Assembly: GCA_017439425.1 (NCBI GenBank)
Contig: JAFSJE010000064.1
Coordinates: 35,764 to 99,763, forward strand
Reading direction: 5' to 3'
Origin: Oscillospiraceae bacterium
GTDB taxonomy: Bacteria; Bacillota; Clostridia; Oscillospirales; Oscillospiraceae
Length of the DNA stretch: 64,000 nucleotides
This document shows, piece by piece, positions 41,987 to 50,781 of this stretch. Every line of letters starts with the position of its first letter. The first letter of the stretch is position 1. The translations under genes were made by a program, and so were the position numbers. Below the pieces are notes generated by a model that ran no database searches, was not told the DNA's origin, and worked only from the letters and a program-made list of their open reading frames with translations.

Positions 41987-43585
41987 TCACTTTCCCGTAT
42001 ACGTTACGCCGGAGCCGTAGATGGTCATCCAGTCGTTCTTCATTGAAACCGGCACCCAGTCAAACTCCTCGCAGAGCTCCTTCATTTTCTGCGCCTTGGA
42101 CTCGCTGCCGTTCTCGCGGAGCGTATCGTCGCAGCACAGCATAAACGCGAGCGATTTGTACTTGTTCGCGTAGGTGACGTACTCCGCCATGCTGCTGTCG
42201 CCGGTGGAGTTGCCGAAGGACAGGACAGGCTGCTGACCGATCTCCTGCATGATTACGGAGACCTTGTTCATTTTGAGGTTTTTTATGAGGAAGTCGCCGC
42301 CGAGGATAAGCTCGTCGCCATCCTTGAAAACGTAGTTAAGTCCCTCGGTATCGCCCTGATTTGAGGATACAATGGTCTCGTCCGAGCCGATTATCTGGCG
42401 GTTCGGGAGTCCGAGCGGTGAGTGGTCTGCAATTCCGCGGACGATGAGGCGGTCTGTGCCGCTCACGATATAGACCGTGAAGCCGTTAGCCTTGAGATAG
42501 TCAACGACCTGCAGCATCGGCTTGTACCAGCCCTCGCCGCGCTTCATCCCGGTGTAGCTCGGCATTGACTGCTTCTTGAATTCCTGAATATACGCGTTGA
42601 ACTCCTCGACAGTCATGCCCGCAAACGCGGAGGCGACCGCCCTGCCGTGGTCGACCTCCAGGCCGGAGAAGGAGGCTCCGGTCTCGTTCTGGGTCTTGAT
42701 CTTATTCGCTACCTCGCGCTCGAATTCGGACGCCTTGTCCTTGTAGTCCGGATCCTCGAGAACGCGGTATTTGAGAAGTGTGTAGTCAAAGTAGTTGGGG
42801 TCAGTTTCACAGAAGAGCGTTCCGTCGAGGTCGAAGACGGCAACGCGGTCGACCTCCGGAATGAAATCGGCGCTCGTTTCGTCGGTGATCGCTTCGATAT
42901 ACGCTTTCAGCGCCTTCGCCGCCTCGGCGGAATCAGTCCAGAGTGAGAGCGGATCGCCTGTTCTGAGCGCGGGGAGCATTCTCACGAGCAGAGCCGCTGC
43001 CTGCGCTCTCGTGAGCGAGGCGTTCGGCATGAGATTGCCCTCGCCGTCGCCGTTCATAAGTCCCGCGCCGCACGCCCACTGGATAGCGGGCGCGTAGCCC
43101 TGTGTGATGTCAAAGGCGTCGTTGTAGCTGAGGATATTGGTATTCTCGCCGATGGATACGTCGGCTCCGGCGCGCTTAGCGCAGTTCCACATGAGATACG
43201 CCGCCTCGTCGCGCTCAATGGCAGCGTCCGGCTCGAAGTCGCCGGAGGCGCGGTCGGTGATCTTCTCAGCCGCCGCCCAGCGCACAGCCTCAGAGTACCA
43301 CTCCTCCTGAGAAACATCTTCATAGGGCATGATGTAATTCACTACCGGCTCGCCCGCAGCTCTCCAGAGAACAGTCACAAGCTGCGCGCGGGTGAGCGCT
43401 CCGTCCGGGGCAAAGCTTCTTCCGCCGACGCCGTTCATAAGTCCCTGCCCGGTGACATAGTTTACGTCCCAGGCGTACCACGCCTTGTCGGAAACGTCGG
43501 TATATCCGTCGCTTTCCGCCGCTGCCGCCGGAATGAGCATTGCGAGGCAGAGGATAACGCAGAGTATTCTTGCTGATTTTTTCAT
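41987..43585 (-). CDS. Secreted SLH-domain HAD phosphatase-like protein
   Basis: A 532-residue exported protein. Residues 1-23 are a signal peptide; three SLH repeats (about 28-205) anchor it to the cell wall. The C-terminal HAD domain starts at AVFDLDGTLFCETD (near 249), with the second motif VYIVSGTD near 370 and a late LSFGNSTGDSSM motif. The HAD part resembles non-specific acid phosphatases. Carrying an HAD phosphatase on an S-layer anchor is unusual. The substrate is unknown. Confidence 0.8.
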   Translation of the reverse strand: MKKSARILCVILCLAMLIPAAAAESDGYTDVSDKAWYAWDVNYVTGQGLMNGVGGRSFAPDGALTRAQLVTVLWRAAGEPVVNYIMPYEDVSQEEWYSEAVRWAAAEKITDRASGDFEPDAAIERDEAAYLMWNCAKRAGADVSIGENTNILSYNDAFDITQGYAPAIQWACGAGLMNGDGEGNLMPNASLTRAQAAALLVRMLPALRTGDPLSLWTDSAEAAKALKAYIEAITDETSADFIPEVDRVAVFDLDGTLFCETDPNYFDYTLLKYRVLEDPDYKDKASEFEREVANKIKTQNETGASFSGLEVDHGRAVASAFAGMTVEEFNAYIQEFKKQSMPSYTGMKRGEGWYKPMLQVVDYLKANGFTVYIVSGTDRLIVRGIADHSPLGLPNRQIIGSDETIVSSNQGDTEGLNYVFKDGDELILGGDFLIKNLKMNKVSVIMQEIGQQPVLSFGNSTGDSSMAEYVTYANKYKSLAFMLCCDDTLRENGSESKAQKMKELCEEFDWVPVSMKNDWMTIYGSGVTYTGK

Positions 43586-43632
43586 TTTCCGTGCTCCTTT
43601 TTGATTTTATGTATTTTATAGAATAGCACCTA

Positions 43633-43662
43633 TTGCGAAAAAATGCAAACGTGTGGTACAAT
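43633..43662 (+). promoter_or_regulatory. Promoter of the PHP gene
   Basis: TTGCGA (43633-43638), 18 bp, TACAAT (43657-43662), 30 bp before the start codon. Confidence 0.5.
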
Positions 43663-43691
43663 AGTTCTGATATTTTTTCGGAGGTTGGATA

Positions 43692-44564
43692 ATGGCTTTT
43701 TCCGGCAAGCTTGATCTTCATATGCACTCCACAGTCTCGGACGGCTCCGACACCCCGGCAGAGATTTTAGCCAACGTCAAAAGCGCGGGCATTGAGCTTT
43801 TCGCTCTCTCTGACCACGACGCCGTAAAAGGCTGTCTTATGCTGCGCGATATTCTCACAGAGGGCGACCCCGGCTTTATCTGCGGCGCAGAGTTTTCCTG
43901 CAGGGACTCTCTCGGGAAATATCACATCCTCGGCTACGGCTACGATCCGGACGGCGAGGAGATACACAAGCTTGTGGACTACGGCCACAGTCTCAGAATG
44001 CGCAAGGTCACCGACAGGCTCGATTTCCTCAGGAGTGAGTTCGGCTTTGACTTTCCCGAGGATGAGATAGCCGCGCTTCTCGCGCTCGACAACCCCGGGA
44101 AGCCGCACATCGGCAATCTTATGGCGAAGCTCGGCTACGCTGAGTCGAAGGACGTCGCCATACGCGATTACATCAACAAGCTCCACGTCAGGGATCTGTA
44201 CGTGAAGCCCGAGGAGGCCATCGAGGGCATACTGAGAGCCGGCGGAATACCGGTGCTCGCGCACCCGTTTTTCGGAAGCGGCGGCGAGCTTATCCTCGGC
44301 GACGATATGGACGCGCGCCTTCGCCGGCTCACGGGCTTCGGTCTTAAGGGCATAGAGGCGTTTTACTCCGGCTTTTCTCCGCGGCTCATTGGCGCCGCGC
44401 TCGCCCTTGCGGAAAAATACTCGCTCTACGTCACCGCAGGCAGCGATTACCACGGCACGAACAAGCTCGTTCACCTCGGCGACAACAATCTCACCTACGA
44501 CGATCCGTTCCCTGCCGGTATGGAGCGCTTTCTCCGGGACGTGAGCTATATAAGGAAACGCTGA
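43692..44564 (+). CDS. PHP-domain metal-dependent phosphoesterase
   Basis: A 290-residue PHP protein with the metal motifs LHMHST, DGSDTPAE, SDHD and HPFFGSGG, and a late GSDYHG. This family includes RNase AM/YciV-type nucleotide phosphoesterases acting on 3',5'-bisphosphates and short RNAs. Exact substrate not known. RBS GGAGG. Confidence 0.85.
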   Translation: MAFSGKLDLHMHSTVSDGSDTPAEILANVKSAGIELFALSDHDAVKGCLMLRDILTEGDPGFICGAEFSCRDSLGKYHILGYGYDPDGEEIHKLVDYGHSLRMRKVTDRLDFLRSEFGFDFPEDEIAALLALDNPGKPHIGNLMAKLGYAESKDVAIRDYINKLHVRDLYVKPEEAIEGILRAGGIPVLAHPFFGSGGELILGDDMDARLRRLTGFGLKGIEAFYSGFSPRLIGAALALAEKYSLYVTAGSDYHGTNKLVHLGDNNLTYDDPFPAGMERFLRDVSYIRKR

Positions 44565-44653
44565 CTAAATGCGGCTTCCTTAAATCCCGTCTCTTGACTT
44601 TGATCATCATTCTTATTATAATTTTACAGGAAATAATAATTGGAGGCTTTGCC

Positions 44654-45829
44654 ATGTACGAACATCTCAAGCAGGCATTTCAGGATACCTTTTCCCGCCC
44701 CTATGAGCATATTTTCTCCGCTCCCGGCCGCACGGAGCTGGGCGGCAACCACACCGATCACCAGCGCGGCAGGGTTCTTGCCGCCGCCGTCGATCTCCGT
44801 ACCGACGCCGCAGTTGCCCTGAACGGCGAAAACTGCATCCGCGTTCTGAGCGAGGGCTATCCCCTCTGTGAGGTCTCGCTCGACGATCTCTTTGCCGATA
44901 CCGCCGAATTCGGCACGACGAAGGCTCTTATCCGCGGCGTTGCGGCGGCATTTCAGCAGCGCGGCTGCATTCTCCGCGGCTTCGACGCTTACTGCGTGTC
45001 GAACGTCCTGCCCGGCTCAGGTCTCTCCTCCTCCGCGGCCTTTGAGGTGCTGATCGGCACCATTATAAACCATCTCTTTTTCAAAAACACACTCTCCGCC
45101 GTCGAGATCGCGCAGATCGGTCAGTACGCCGAGAACGTCTACTTCGGCAAGCCCTGCGGGCTTATGGATCAGACCGCGTCCTCCGTCGGCGCGATCATCG
45201 GCATAGACTTTCTTGACCCCGCAAAGCCCGTTGTCGAGCGTATCGACTTTGACTTTGCCTCCTGCGGCTACGCGCTGTGCATAATCGACTCCGGCGCCGA
45301 CCACGCCGCCCTCACGCACGAGTATGCCGCTATCCCCGACGAGATGAAGGCTGTCGCCGCGTTCTTCGGAAAGGAAGTTCTGCGCGACGTTGACGAGAAC
45401 GAGTTCTACGCCCGCATCAAGGAGGTTCGCGCCGCCGCCGGCGACAGGGCCGTTTTACGCGCTATGCACTTCTTTGACGATAACAGACGCGTACAAGAGC
45501 AGGTCGCGGCGCTGAAGAGCGGCGATTTCGAGCGCTTCCTCGCGCTTTCAAACGAGTCCGGCCGCTCGAGCTGGCTCTATCTCCAGAATGTAGTTCCCAC
45601 CGGTGCGACAGCGCATCAGGATATGGCGCTCGCCCTCGCGCTCACGCAGAAGCTCCTCGGCGGAAAGGGCGCGGTAAGAGTCCACGGCGGCGGCTTTGCC
45701 GGAACTCTTCAGGCGTTCGTGCCGAAGGATATGCTCGTGTCCTTCAAGACCGCCATCGAGGCGACCCTCGGCGAGGGCGCCTGCCACGTTCTCTCCATCG
45801 ACCCGAACGGCGGCGTGATGGTGGAGTAA
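44654..45829 (+). CDS. galK: Galactokinase
   Basis: A 391-residue GHMP kinase: APGRTELGGNHTDHQRGRV near residue 25, the ATP loop PGSGLSSSAAFE near 122, and GGGFAGTLQAF near 350. It makes galactose 1-phosphate with ATP. I chose the ATG at 44654 after TTGGAGG. The 3' end carries an 18-bp tandem duplication across the stop. No other Leloir gene is adjacent. Confidence 0.88.
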   Translation: MYEHLKQAFQDTFSRPYEHIFSAPGRTELGGNHTDHQRGRVLAAAVDLRTDAAVALNGENCIRVLSEGYPLCEVSLDDLFADTAEFGTTKALIRGVAAAFQQRGCILRGFDAYCVSNVLPGSGLSSSAAFEVLIGTIINHLFFKNTLSAVEIAQIGQYAENVYFGKPCGLMDQTASSVGAIIGIDFLDPAKPVVERIDFDFASCGYALCIIDSGADHAALTHEYAAIPDEMKAVAAFFGKEVLRDVDENEFYARIKEVRAAAGDRAVLRAMHFFDDNRRVQEQVAALKSGDFERFLALSNESGRSSWLYLQNVVPTGATAHQDMALALALTQKLLGGKGAVRVHGGGFAGTLQAFVPKDMLVSFKTAIEATLGEGACHVLSIDPNGGVMVE

Positions 45830-45847
45830 GGCGTGATGGTGGAGTAA
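45812..45847 (+). repeat. 18-bp tandem duplication at galK stop
   Basis: GGCGTGATGGTGGAGTAA occurs twice in a row (45812-45829, 45830-45847). The second copy repeats Gly-Val-Met-Val-Glu-stop beyond the real stop. Confidence 0.9.
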
Positions 45848-45863
45848 AAAGTGTAAAAAATAA

Positions 45864-45900
45864 TGCGGGACTTCCGAAAAAAGTCCCGCATTTTTCTTTT
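45864..45900. terminator. Terminator between galK and the TPM gene
   Basis: TGCGGGACTT (45864-45873) and AAGTCCCGCA (45881-45890) pair, with T5CT4 on the plus strand. It also lies just after the convergent TPM gene. Confidence 0.8.
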
Positions 45901-46758
45901 TTAAAACTTTCCGGAGTGTCCGCTTGAGCCGCCGCCGGAGTGGAACGAGCCGCCTCCGCCGGAGGAGGATTCCCTCTCTATCCTGCGGCGCGACTGCGTG
46001 ACGTGCGTGAAAATATCCTGCTGCCTTGTAAGGCGCATCGAATTCGGCACGATATAGTCCATAGCCTCATACTTTTTATGCACGTTTTTCATCTTGGACT
46101 GCCCGATTCCGACTACGATTCCCGGTATGCCGAGCGACGCGAGGGCGGTGATGATAATCTCGCCGAGTGAAAAGCCCTTTTCCCTCGTGCCGACGTACTC
46201 GCCGTTCTCGTTGTAGCCGTATTCTCCGATGTCGCCGTCAACGGGGGTGCCGGAGTTATACTGAGTTATGCAGTACTCGACGCCGCTCAGATACGCGTCG
46301 AAGCCGGCGTACCAGTTGTCGTTTCTGAAATAGCCGAGAAAATCGTCCTCGATTACGAGCTGACCGTAACTTGTAAGTATCTCCTGACCTTTTCCAAATG
46401 AACGATTGTCAAAGTCGCGCTCATCCATACTCATAAGGAGCATAAAGCCGTCGGCTCTCTCGTAAGAGCCGGGAACGCCGAGGGAGTTATTGTCCCATAT
46501 CGAATTTGCAACGTCCCAGATACCGCCGGAGCCGTAATCGCTGTAATCGTCAACGATGACGATATACGCGGGGATGCCATACTCAGCATATAGCTTCTCA
46601 GCCTTCTCCTCGAGAAGCTGCCACTCGTTATAGGTGAGAATATCGGCCTCGTCAAGTATATAGACCATCATGCCGTCGGTGCTGTCGGCAAGCGCGGGAA
46701 TGGCGAGAGCGGCGAGCATAAGAAGCGCAAGCGCGAGCGCAAATAATCTTTTCTTCAT
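45901..46758 (-). CDS. TPM-domain membrane protein (YdjH-like)
   Basis: A 285-residue protein with a signal peptide, an extracytoplasmic TPM domain (about 25-165; DEADILTYNEWQLLEEKAEKL, VIVDDYSDYG), one membrane helix (about 197-215), and a Gly/Ser/His-rich tail (SGGGGSFHSGGGSSGHSG). TPM proteins act in membrane or photosystem repair elsewhere. Last gene of a three-gene module with a Zn-ribbon and an SPFH protein. Confidence 0.75.
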   Translation of the reverse strand: MKKRLFALALALLMLAALAIPALADSTDGMMVYILDEADILTYNEWQLLEEKAEKLYAEYGIPAYIVIVDDYSDYGSGGIWDVANSIWDNNSLGVPGSYERADGFMLLMSMDERDFDNRSFGKGQEILTSYGQLVIEDDFLGYFRNDNWYAGFDAYLSGVEYCITQYNSGTPVDGDIGEYGYNENGEYVGTREKGFSLGEIIITALASLGIPGIVVGIGQSKMKNVHKKYEAMDYIVPNSMRLTRQQDIFTHVTQSRRRIERESSSGGGGSFHSGGGSSGHSGKF

Positions 46759-46770
46759 CTTCCCGCCCCC

Positions 46771-47862
46771 TTATCTCAGAAACAGAAACGTCAGGAGCGC
46801 CGCGATGGGCACGCCGATTGCCGCGAAGAGCCCCCAGAGCTTTGCCATGCTGGTGGGCAGGTCGCCCGCCATCTTGCCGGTCTGACCGTTCATGGCAAAG
46901 AGGTAGTTCTTATCCTTGTACTTCGTCGTCAGCATCCACACAGGCATGAGCGCGTAGCTTACGCTGCCGCGGCGGATATTGAGATTCTTGCCGATCTCCA
47001 TAACGCTCTCATAGCCGATGACCGTATTGCGAAGCGCGCTCTCGACGGTGTTTTCACAGCGCGTTTCCGCTCTCTCGCGGCTCGCCTCCTCGCTGACGTC
47101 GTATTTATCCGCGAGAAAGCCCGGGAGATACGCCATCGAAAAGTCCTTCATATCGCTGTAATCAAACGGCTCGATGGAGTCCATATGATCGTCCGGCATC
47201 TTGGAGGACGCGTCCACCGGCACGTTTTTGAATTCAAGCGAGCCGGAGCGGCGGATATTATAGTGCTCGGTGGTGGTCACCTCATAGTCGCCCTCGCGGT
47301 GCGTATGACTGCGGGTCGCAAGGTATGCGACATCGCCCTCGGCTACGCCGTTATAGAGCCAGAACGGAACGTAAACGCCCTTTATATCCTCGATGTGGTT
47401 CTGCGCGGAGAACTCCTTCGGCAAAAACCAGCGGCCCTTATAGTGCTCCTTGAGCTGGGCGACAGCCGCCTCCTTCGTGAAGCGGAAGGGGATGACGTAA
47501 TCCGGCTTCAGCGCGCCGGAGAGCTGACCGGGCACAACGGTGGGGTTATTGCAGTAAGGACAGCTCGTCGCGGCGGTGGTATCGTCGCAGATAAGCTCGG
47601 CAGAGCAGCTCGGGCAGTGGTAGACGCGGATGTGCTCCCCGTCCTCTCCCCACTCTTCGCCGCCTCCCGACCACTCACCGGTAAATTCGGTGCCCTGGAA
47701 GTTCTCGGCCGCCTGCTCCGTCTTATCCTTATTGAGCTCCTCTATGTACTCTACGGTGAAGCTCGACCCGCAGAAATCGCACTCAAGTCTGTCGGAGATG
47801 CCGCCGAAACGTAATGGTCCCGTGCAGTTCGGGCATTTATAGTTAGTTACCTCGGTTGCCAC
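46771..47862 (-). CDS. Zinc-ribbon membrane-anchored protein (YdjG-like)
   Basis: A 363-residue protein with two N-terminal zinc ribbons (CPNC/CDFC near 10-32; CPSC/CPYC near 83-105), a beta-rich middle (YVPFWLYNGVAEGDVAYLATR) and a C-terminal transmembrane helix (LWGLFAAIGVPIAALLTFLFL). It sits between the SPFH and TPM genes, as YdjG does in B. subtilis. Function in envelope stress is inferred. Confidence 0.7.
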   Translation of the reverse strand: MATEVTNYKCPNCTGPLRFGGISDRLECDFCGSSFTVEYIEELNKDKTEQAAENFQGTEFTGEWSGGGEEWGEDGEHIRVYHCPSCSAELICDDTTAATSCPYCNNPTVVPGQLSGALKPDYVIPFRFTKEAAVAQLKEHYKGRWFLPKEFSAQNHIEDIKGVYVPFWLYNGVAEGDVAYLATRSHTHREGDYEVTTTEHYNIRRSGSLEFKNVPVDASSKMPDDHMDSIEPFDYSDMKDFSMAYLPGFLADKYDVSEEASRERAETRCENTVESALRNTVIGYESVMEIGKNLNIRRGSVSYALMPVWMLTTKYKDKNYLFAMNGQTGKMAGDLPTSMAKLWGLFAAIGVPIAALLTFLFLR

Positions 47863-47895
47863 GGTATCACCTCGATATTTTGATTTTTACGCTTT

Positions 47896-49101
47896 TCAGG
47901 GTCTCTTGGTGCCGCAGTTCGGGCAGAACTTGCCGGTGTTCTTAGTTCCGCACTCAGGGCAGAACCAGAAGCTCTCCTCGGGCTTTTTCGCGCCGCACTC
48001 GGGGCAGAATTTGCCGGAAAGTCCGGTTTTGCCGCAGGTCGGGCAGGTCCAGCCGCCAGCGGCGGGAGCGGCCGCCTGAGGCGCCGGCTGCTGCGGCTGC
48101 TGAGAAGCCTGCTGATAGAGGCCGTTGACGTTTACTCCTCCGGCACCCATAGCCATATTCATGCCCATAAAGCCTACGGCGGCGCCGCCCGCGTTGTTTG
48201 CCGCGTCCTGCATGGCGTTCATCTGAGCGCCGGCAATGTTTGCCGCGGCAAGTCCCGGATCGCGGAAAGCGGCGTTTCTCTGAAGCTGCTTGAGCATCTT
48301 CTCGTCCTCTTCGTCAGCGTTTACGCTTGAAACGCCGAAGGAGACGATCTCGATGCCGCGAAGAGCGCGCCACTTCTGGCTGAGGACGTCGTTGAGGGCG
48401 TCGGCAAGCTCCATCGTGCGGCCGGGCAGCTCGGAATAGCGGATGCCCTGAGCGCTGATCTTGGCGAACGCGGGCTGAAGGGCTGTGAGAAGCTCGGTTT
48501 TGAGCTGACTGTCGATTCTGTCGCGGGTGAAATCTCCGCCGACGTTGCCGCAGACGTTGGTGTAGAAGAGGATCGGGTCGCAGATGTGGTAGCTGTACTC
48601 GCCGAAGCAGCGGATGGACACGTCGATATCGATGCCGGCGCGCTGATCCACTACGCGGAAGGGTACGGGAGACGGAGTTCCGTACTTATTGCCGATGAGC
48701 TCCTTGAGGTTGAAGAAATATACGCGCTGATCCTTGGGAGGCTCGCCGCCGAAGGTGAAGCGCTTGCCGATATTCTTGAAGGTTTCAACAATGGACGTGC
48801 CGAGATTGCCCGCAAAAAGCGAGGGCTCGGAGCTTGTGTCATAGACAAATTCACCCGGCTCGGCGCAGATATCTACGACCTTGCCCTGGTCAACAATGAC
48901 CATGCACTGTCCGTCGGCAACGGCGATGACGGAGCCGTTGGAGATGATGTTGTCAGAGCCGTGGTTCACTCCGCGGGTGGTGCGCTTGACGCCCTTTGTG
49001 ACGAGGACGTTCTCAGGAATCGCCTCGCAGTAGAAATATTCCTTCCACTGGTCTGACATTACGCCGTTAAAAGAGGTAAGTGCTGCAGAAATGAGTCCCA
49101 T
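47896..49101 (-). CDS. SPFH-domain protein with C-terminal zinc ribbons (YdjI-like)
   Basis: A 401-residue SPFH/virion-core-like protein. Residues about 20-300 form the SPFH region (GVKRTTRGVNHGSDNIISNGS, then SIRCFGEYSYHI); a Gln/Ala linker follows (about 325-345), then three CxxC zinc ribbons (CPTC, CPEC, CPNC). SPFH proteins organise membrane patches. The usual PspA-like partner (YdjF) is not in this window. Confidence 0.78.
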   Translation of the reverse strand: MGLISAALTSFNGVMSDQWKEYFYCEAIPENVLVTKGVKRTTRGVNHGSDNIISNGSVIAVADGQCMVIVDQGKVVDICAEPGEFVYDTSSEPSLFAGNLGTSIVETFKNIGKRFTFGGEPPKDQRVYFFNLKELIGNKYGTPSPVPFRVVDQRAGIDIDVSIRCFGEYSYHICDPILFYTNVCGNVGGDFTRDRIDSQLKTELLTALQPAFAKISAQGIRYSELPGRTMELADALNDVLSQKWRALRGIEIVSFGVSSVNADEEDEKMLKQLQRNAAFRDPGLAAANIAGAQMNAMQDAANNAGGAAVGFMGMNMAMGAGGVNVNGLYQQASQQPQQPAPQAAAPAAGGWTCPTCGKTGLSGKFCPECGAKKPEESFWFCPECGTKNTGKFCPNCGTKRP

Positions 49102-49148
49102 AGTGATTGCTCCTTTCAGAATACAGTATATATAAATTTTTTGCTTCT

Positions 49149-49577
49149 TTATTTATCGAGCGCTTCTTCCATCGTGTGCCACGCGAGCACGGCGCACTTG
49201 ACTCTCGCCGGAGTGTGGGCTATGCCCTTTAATGCGGCGGCGTCCTCGAGAAGCTCAAGGCGCTCGTCGTCCTCGCCGATCTCGCCCTTTATCATGCCGA
49301 AAAAGACGTCGATTAGCTCCTTCGCCTCTGCGACGGTCTTGCCCTTCAGAATATCTATCATAAGCGCCGTCGAAGCCTGGCTTATGGCGCAGCCCGCACC
49401 CATAAAGCCGACATCCTCGATAACGCCGTCCTTCACCCTGAGCTGAAGCGTTATATCGTCGCCGCAGGAGGGATTCACGCCCTCCAAAGAGCAGGTGCAG
49501 TCGTCGACAGGGTGACGGTGCTCGTTGGAGCGGCTCTTTTCGGTTATTACCTGATTATACAGACTTCTAAGATCCAT
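49149..49577 (-). CDS. sufU: SufU iron-sulfur assembly protein
   Basis: A 142-residue SufU: zinc-site residues in NPSCGDDI, GAGCAISQAS and VKCAVLAWH. In Firmicutes SufU takes sulfur from SufS and passes it on. Last gene of suf, overlapping sufS by 11 nt. Confidence 0.9.
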   Translation of the reverse strand: MDLRSLYNQVITEKSRSNEHRHPVDDCTCSLEGVNPSCGDDITLQLRVKDGVIEDVGFMGAGCAISQASTALMIDILKGKTVAEAKELIDVFFGMIKGEIGEDDERLELLEDAAALKGIAHTPARVKCAVLAWHTMEEALDK

Positions 49578-50781
49578 ATCCCATAAACTCCCTTATTTTT
49601 CCGAGGCTGTCAAGGAACGCATCAACGTCCTCTTTAGTGTTGTAAATGCCGAACGATGCGCGCGAGCATCTGCCGATTCCGAGGCGGCGCATAAGCGGCT
49701 CGGCGCAGTGGTGACCCGCCCTGACGCACACGCCGTCGGCGTCGAGAATGCTCGCAACATCGTGCGGGTGAACATCCTCTACGTTGAAGGAAATAACGCC
49801 GTATCTCTCCGGCGCATTTCCGTAGATCTCGATATGCGGTATTTTTTTCATACCCGAAAGGCAGTAGTCAACTATCTCGCGCTCGTGCGCCTCGATATTC
49901 TCCCAGCCGAGAGAGTCGAGGTACTTGATCGCCGCCTCGAGTCCGACCTCACCCTCGACGTTTCGGGTGCCTGCCTCGAACTTTCGCGGCGTTTCAGCCC
50001 ACGTCGCGCCGTCCTCGGTGACAATACCTATCATATCGCCGCCGGAGAGAAACGGCTCCATCGCGTCGAGAAGCGCCTTTTTGCCGTACAGCACGCCGAT
50101 GCCCATCGGGCCGTAAAGCTTATGCCCGGAGAGCACAGCGAAATCACAGCCGATAGTGTGAAAATCGTGTCTGAAATGCGGAATCGACTGCGCGCAGTCG
50201 AGAAGCACCTTCGCGCCGACGGAGTGTGCGCGCTCTATGAGCGCCTTTTCGTCGATTTTTATGCCGAGGACATTCGACACCATCGCACAGCAGACGATTT
50301 TAGTCCTGCGCGAAATCTTGCGGCGCATCTCTTCCTCAGTCAAAACGCCGTTTTCATCGGGGTACATATATACGACCCTCGCGCCGGTGCGCTTCGCGAC
50401 CCTCTGCCACGGCACCATATCCGAGTGGTGCTCCGCGACGTATACGCAGATATCGTCGCCGGCGTTGATGTTCGCCATTCCCCAGGTATAAGCGACGAGG
50501 TTCACGCTCTCGGTGGTATTCTGGGTGAAAACTATCTCCTCATCGTCGGCGCCGACGAACTGCGCTACCGTATGGCGCGCCGAATCGGTGCGCTCGGTCG
50601 CCCTTGCGCCGAGCTCGTAGACCCCGCGGTGCGGGTTTGCGTTGTCATTTTTGTAGTATTCGCAGATGGCGTCGATGACCTGATTCGGGCGCTGAGCCGT
50701 CGCCGCCGTGTCGAGGTAAACGAGCCTTTTACCCGCCTCCGGCACCTGCAGAATAGGAAAGTCCTTGCGGACATCAAGCAT
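49567..50781 (-). CDS. sufS: Cysteine desulfurase SufS
   Basis: A 404-residue PLP enzyme: catalytic Lys in SGHKLYGPMGIGVLYG, active Cys in VRAGHHCAEPL near the C-terminus. It releases sulfur from cysteine for the SufBCD scaffold. The ATG at 50781 follows GGAGGAG; the longer frame is not needed. Confidence 0.95.
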   Translation of the reverse strand: MLDVRKDFPILQVPEAGKRLVYLDTAATAQRPNQVIDAICEYYKNDNANPHRGVYELGARATERTDSARHTVAQFVGADDEEIVFTQNTTESVNLVAYTWGMANINAGDDICVYVAEHHSDMVPWQRVAKRTGARVVYMYPDENGVLTEEEMRRKISRRTKIVCCAMVSNVLGIKIDEKALIERAHSVGAKVLLDCAQSIPHFRHDFHTIGCDFAVLSGHKLYGPMGIGVLYGKKALLDAMEPFLSGGDMIGIVTEDGATWAETPRKFEAGTRNVEGEVGLEAAIKYLDSLGWENIEAHEREIVDYCLSGMKKIPHIEIYGNAPERYGVISFNVEDVHPHDVASILDADGVCVRAGHHCAEPLMRRLGIGRCSRASFGIYNTKEDVDAFLDSLGKIREFMGYGS

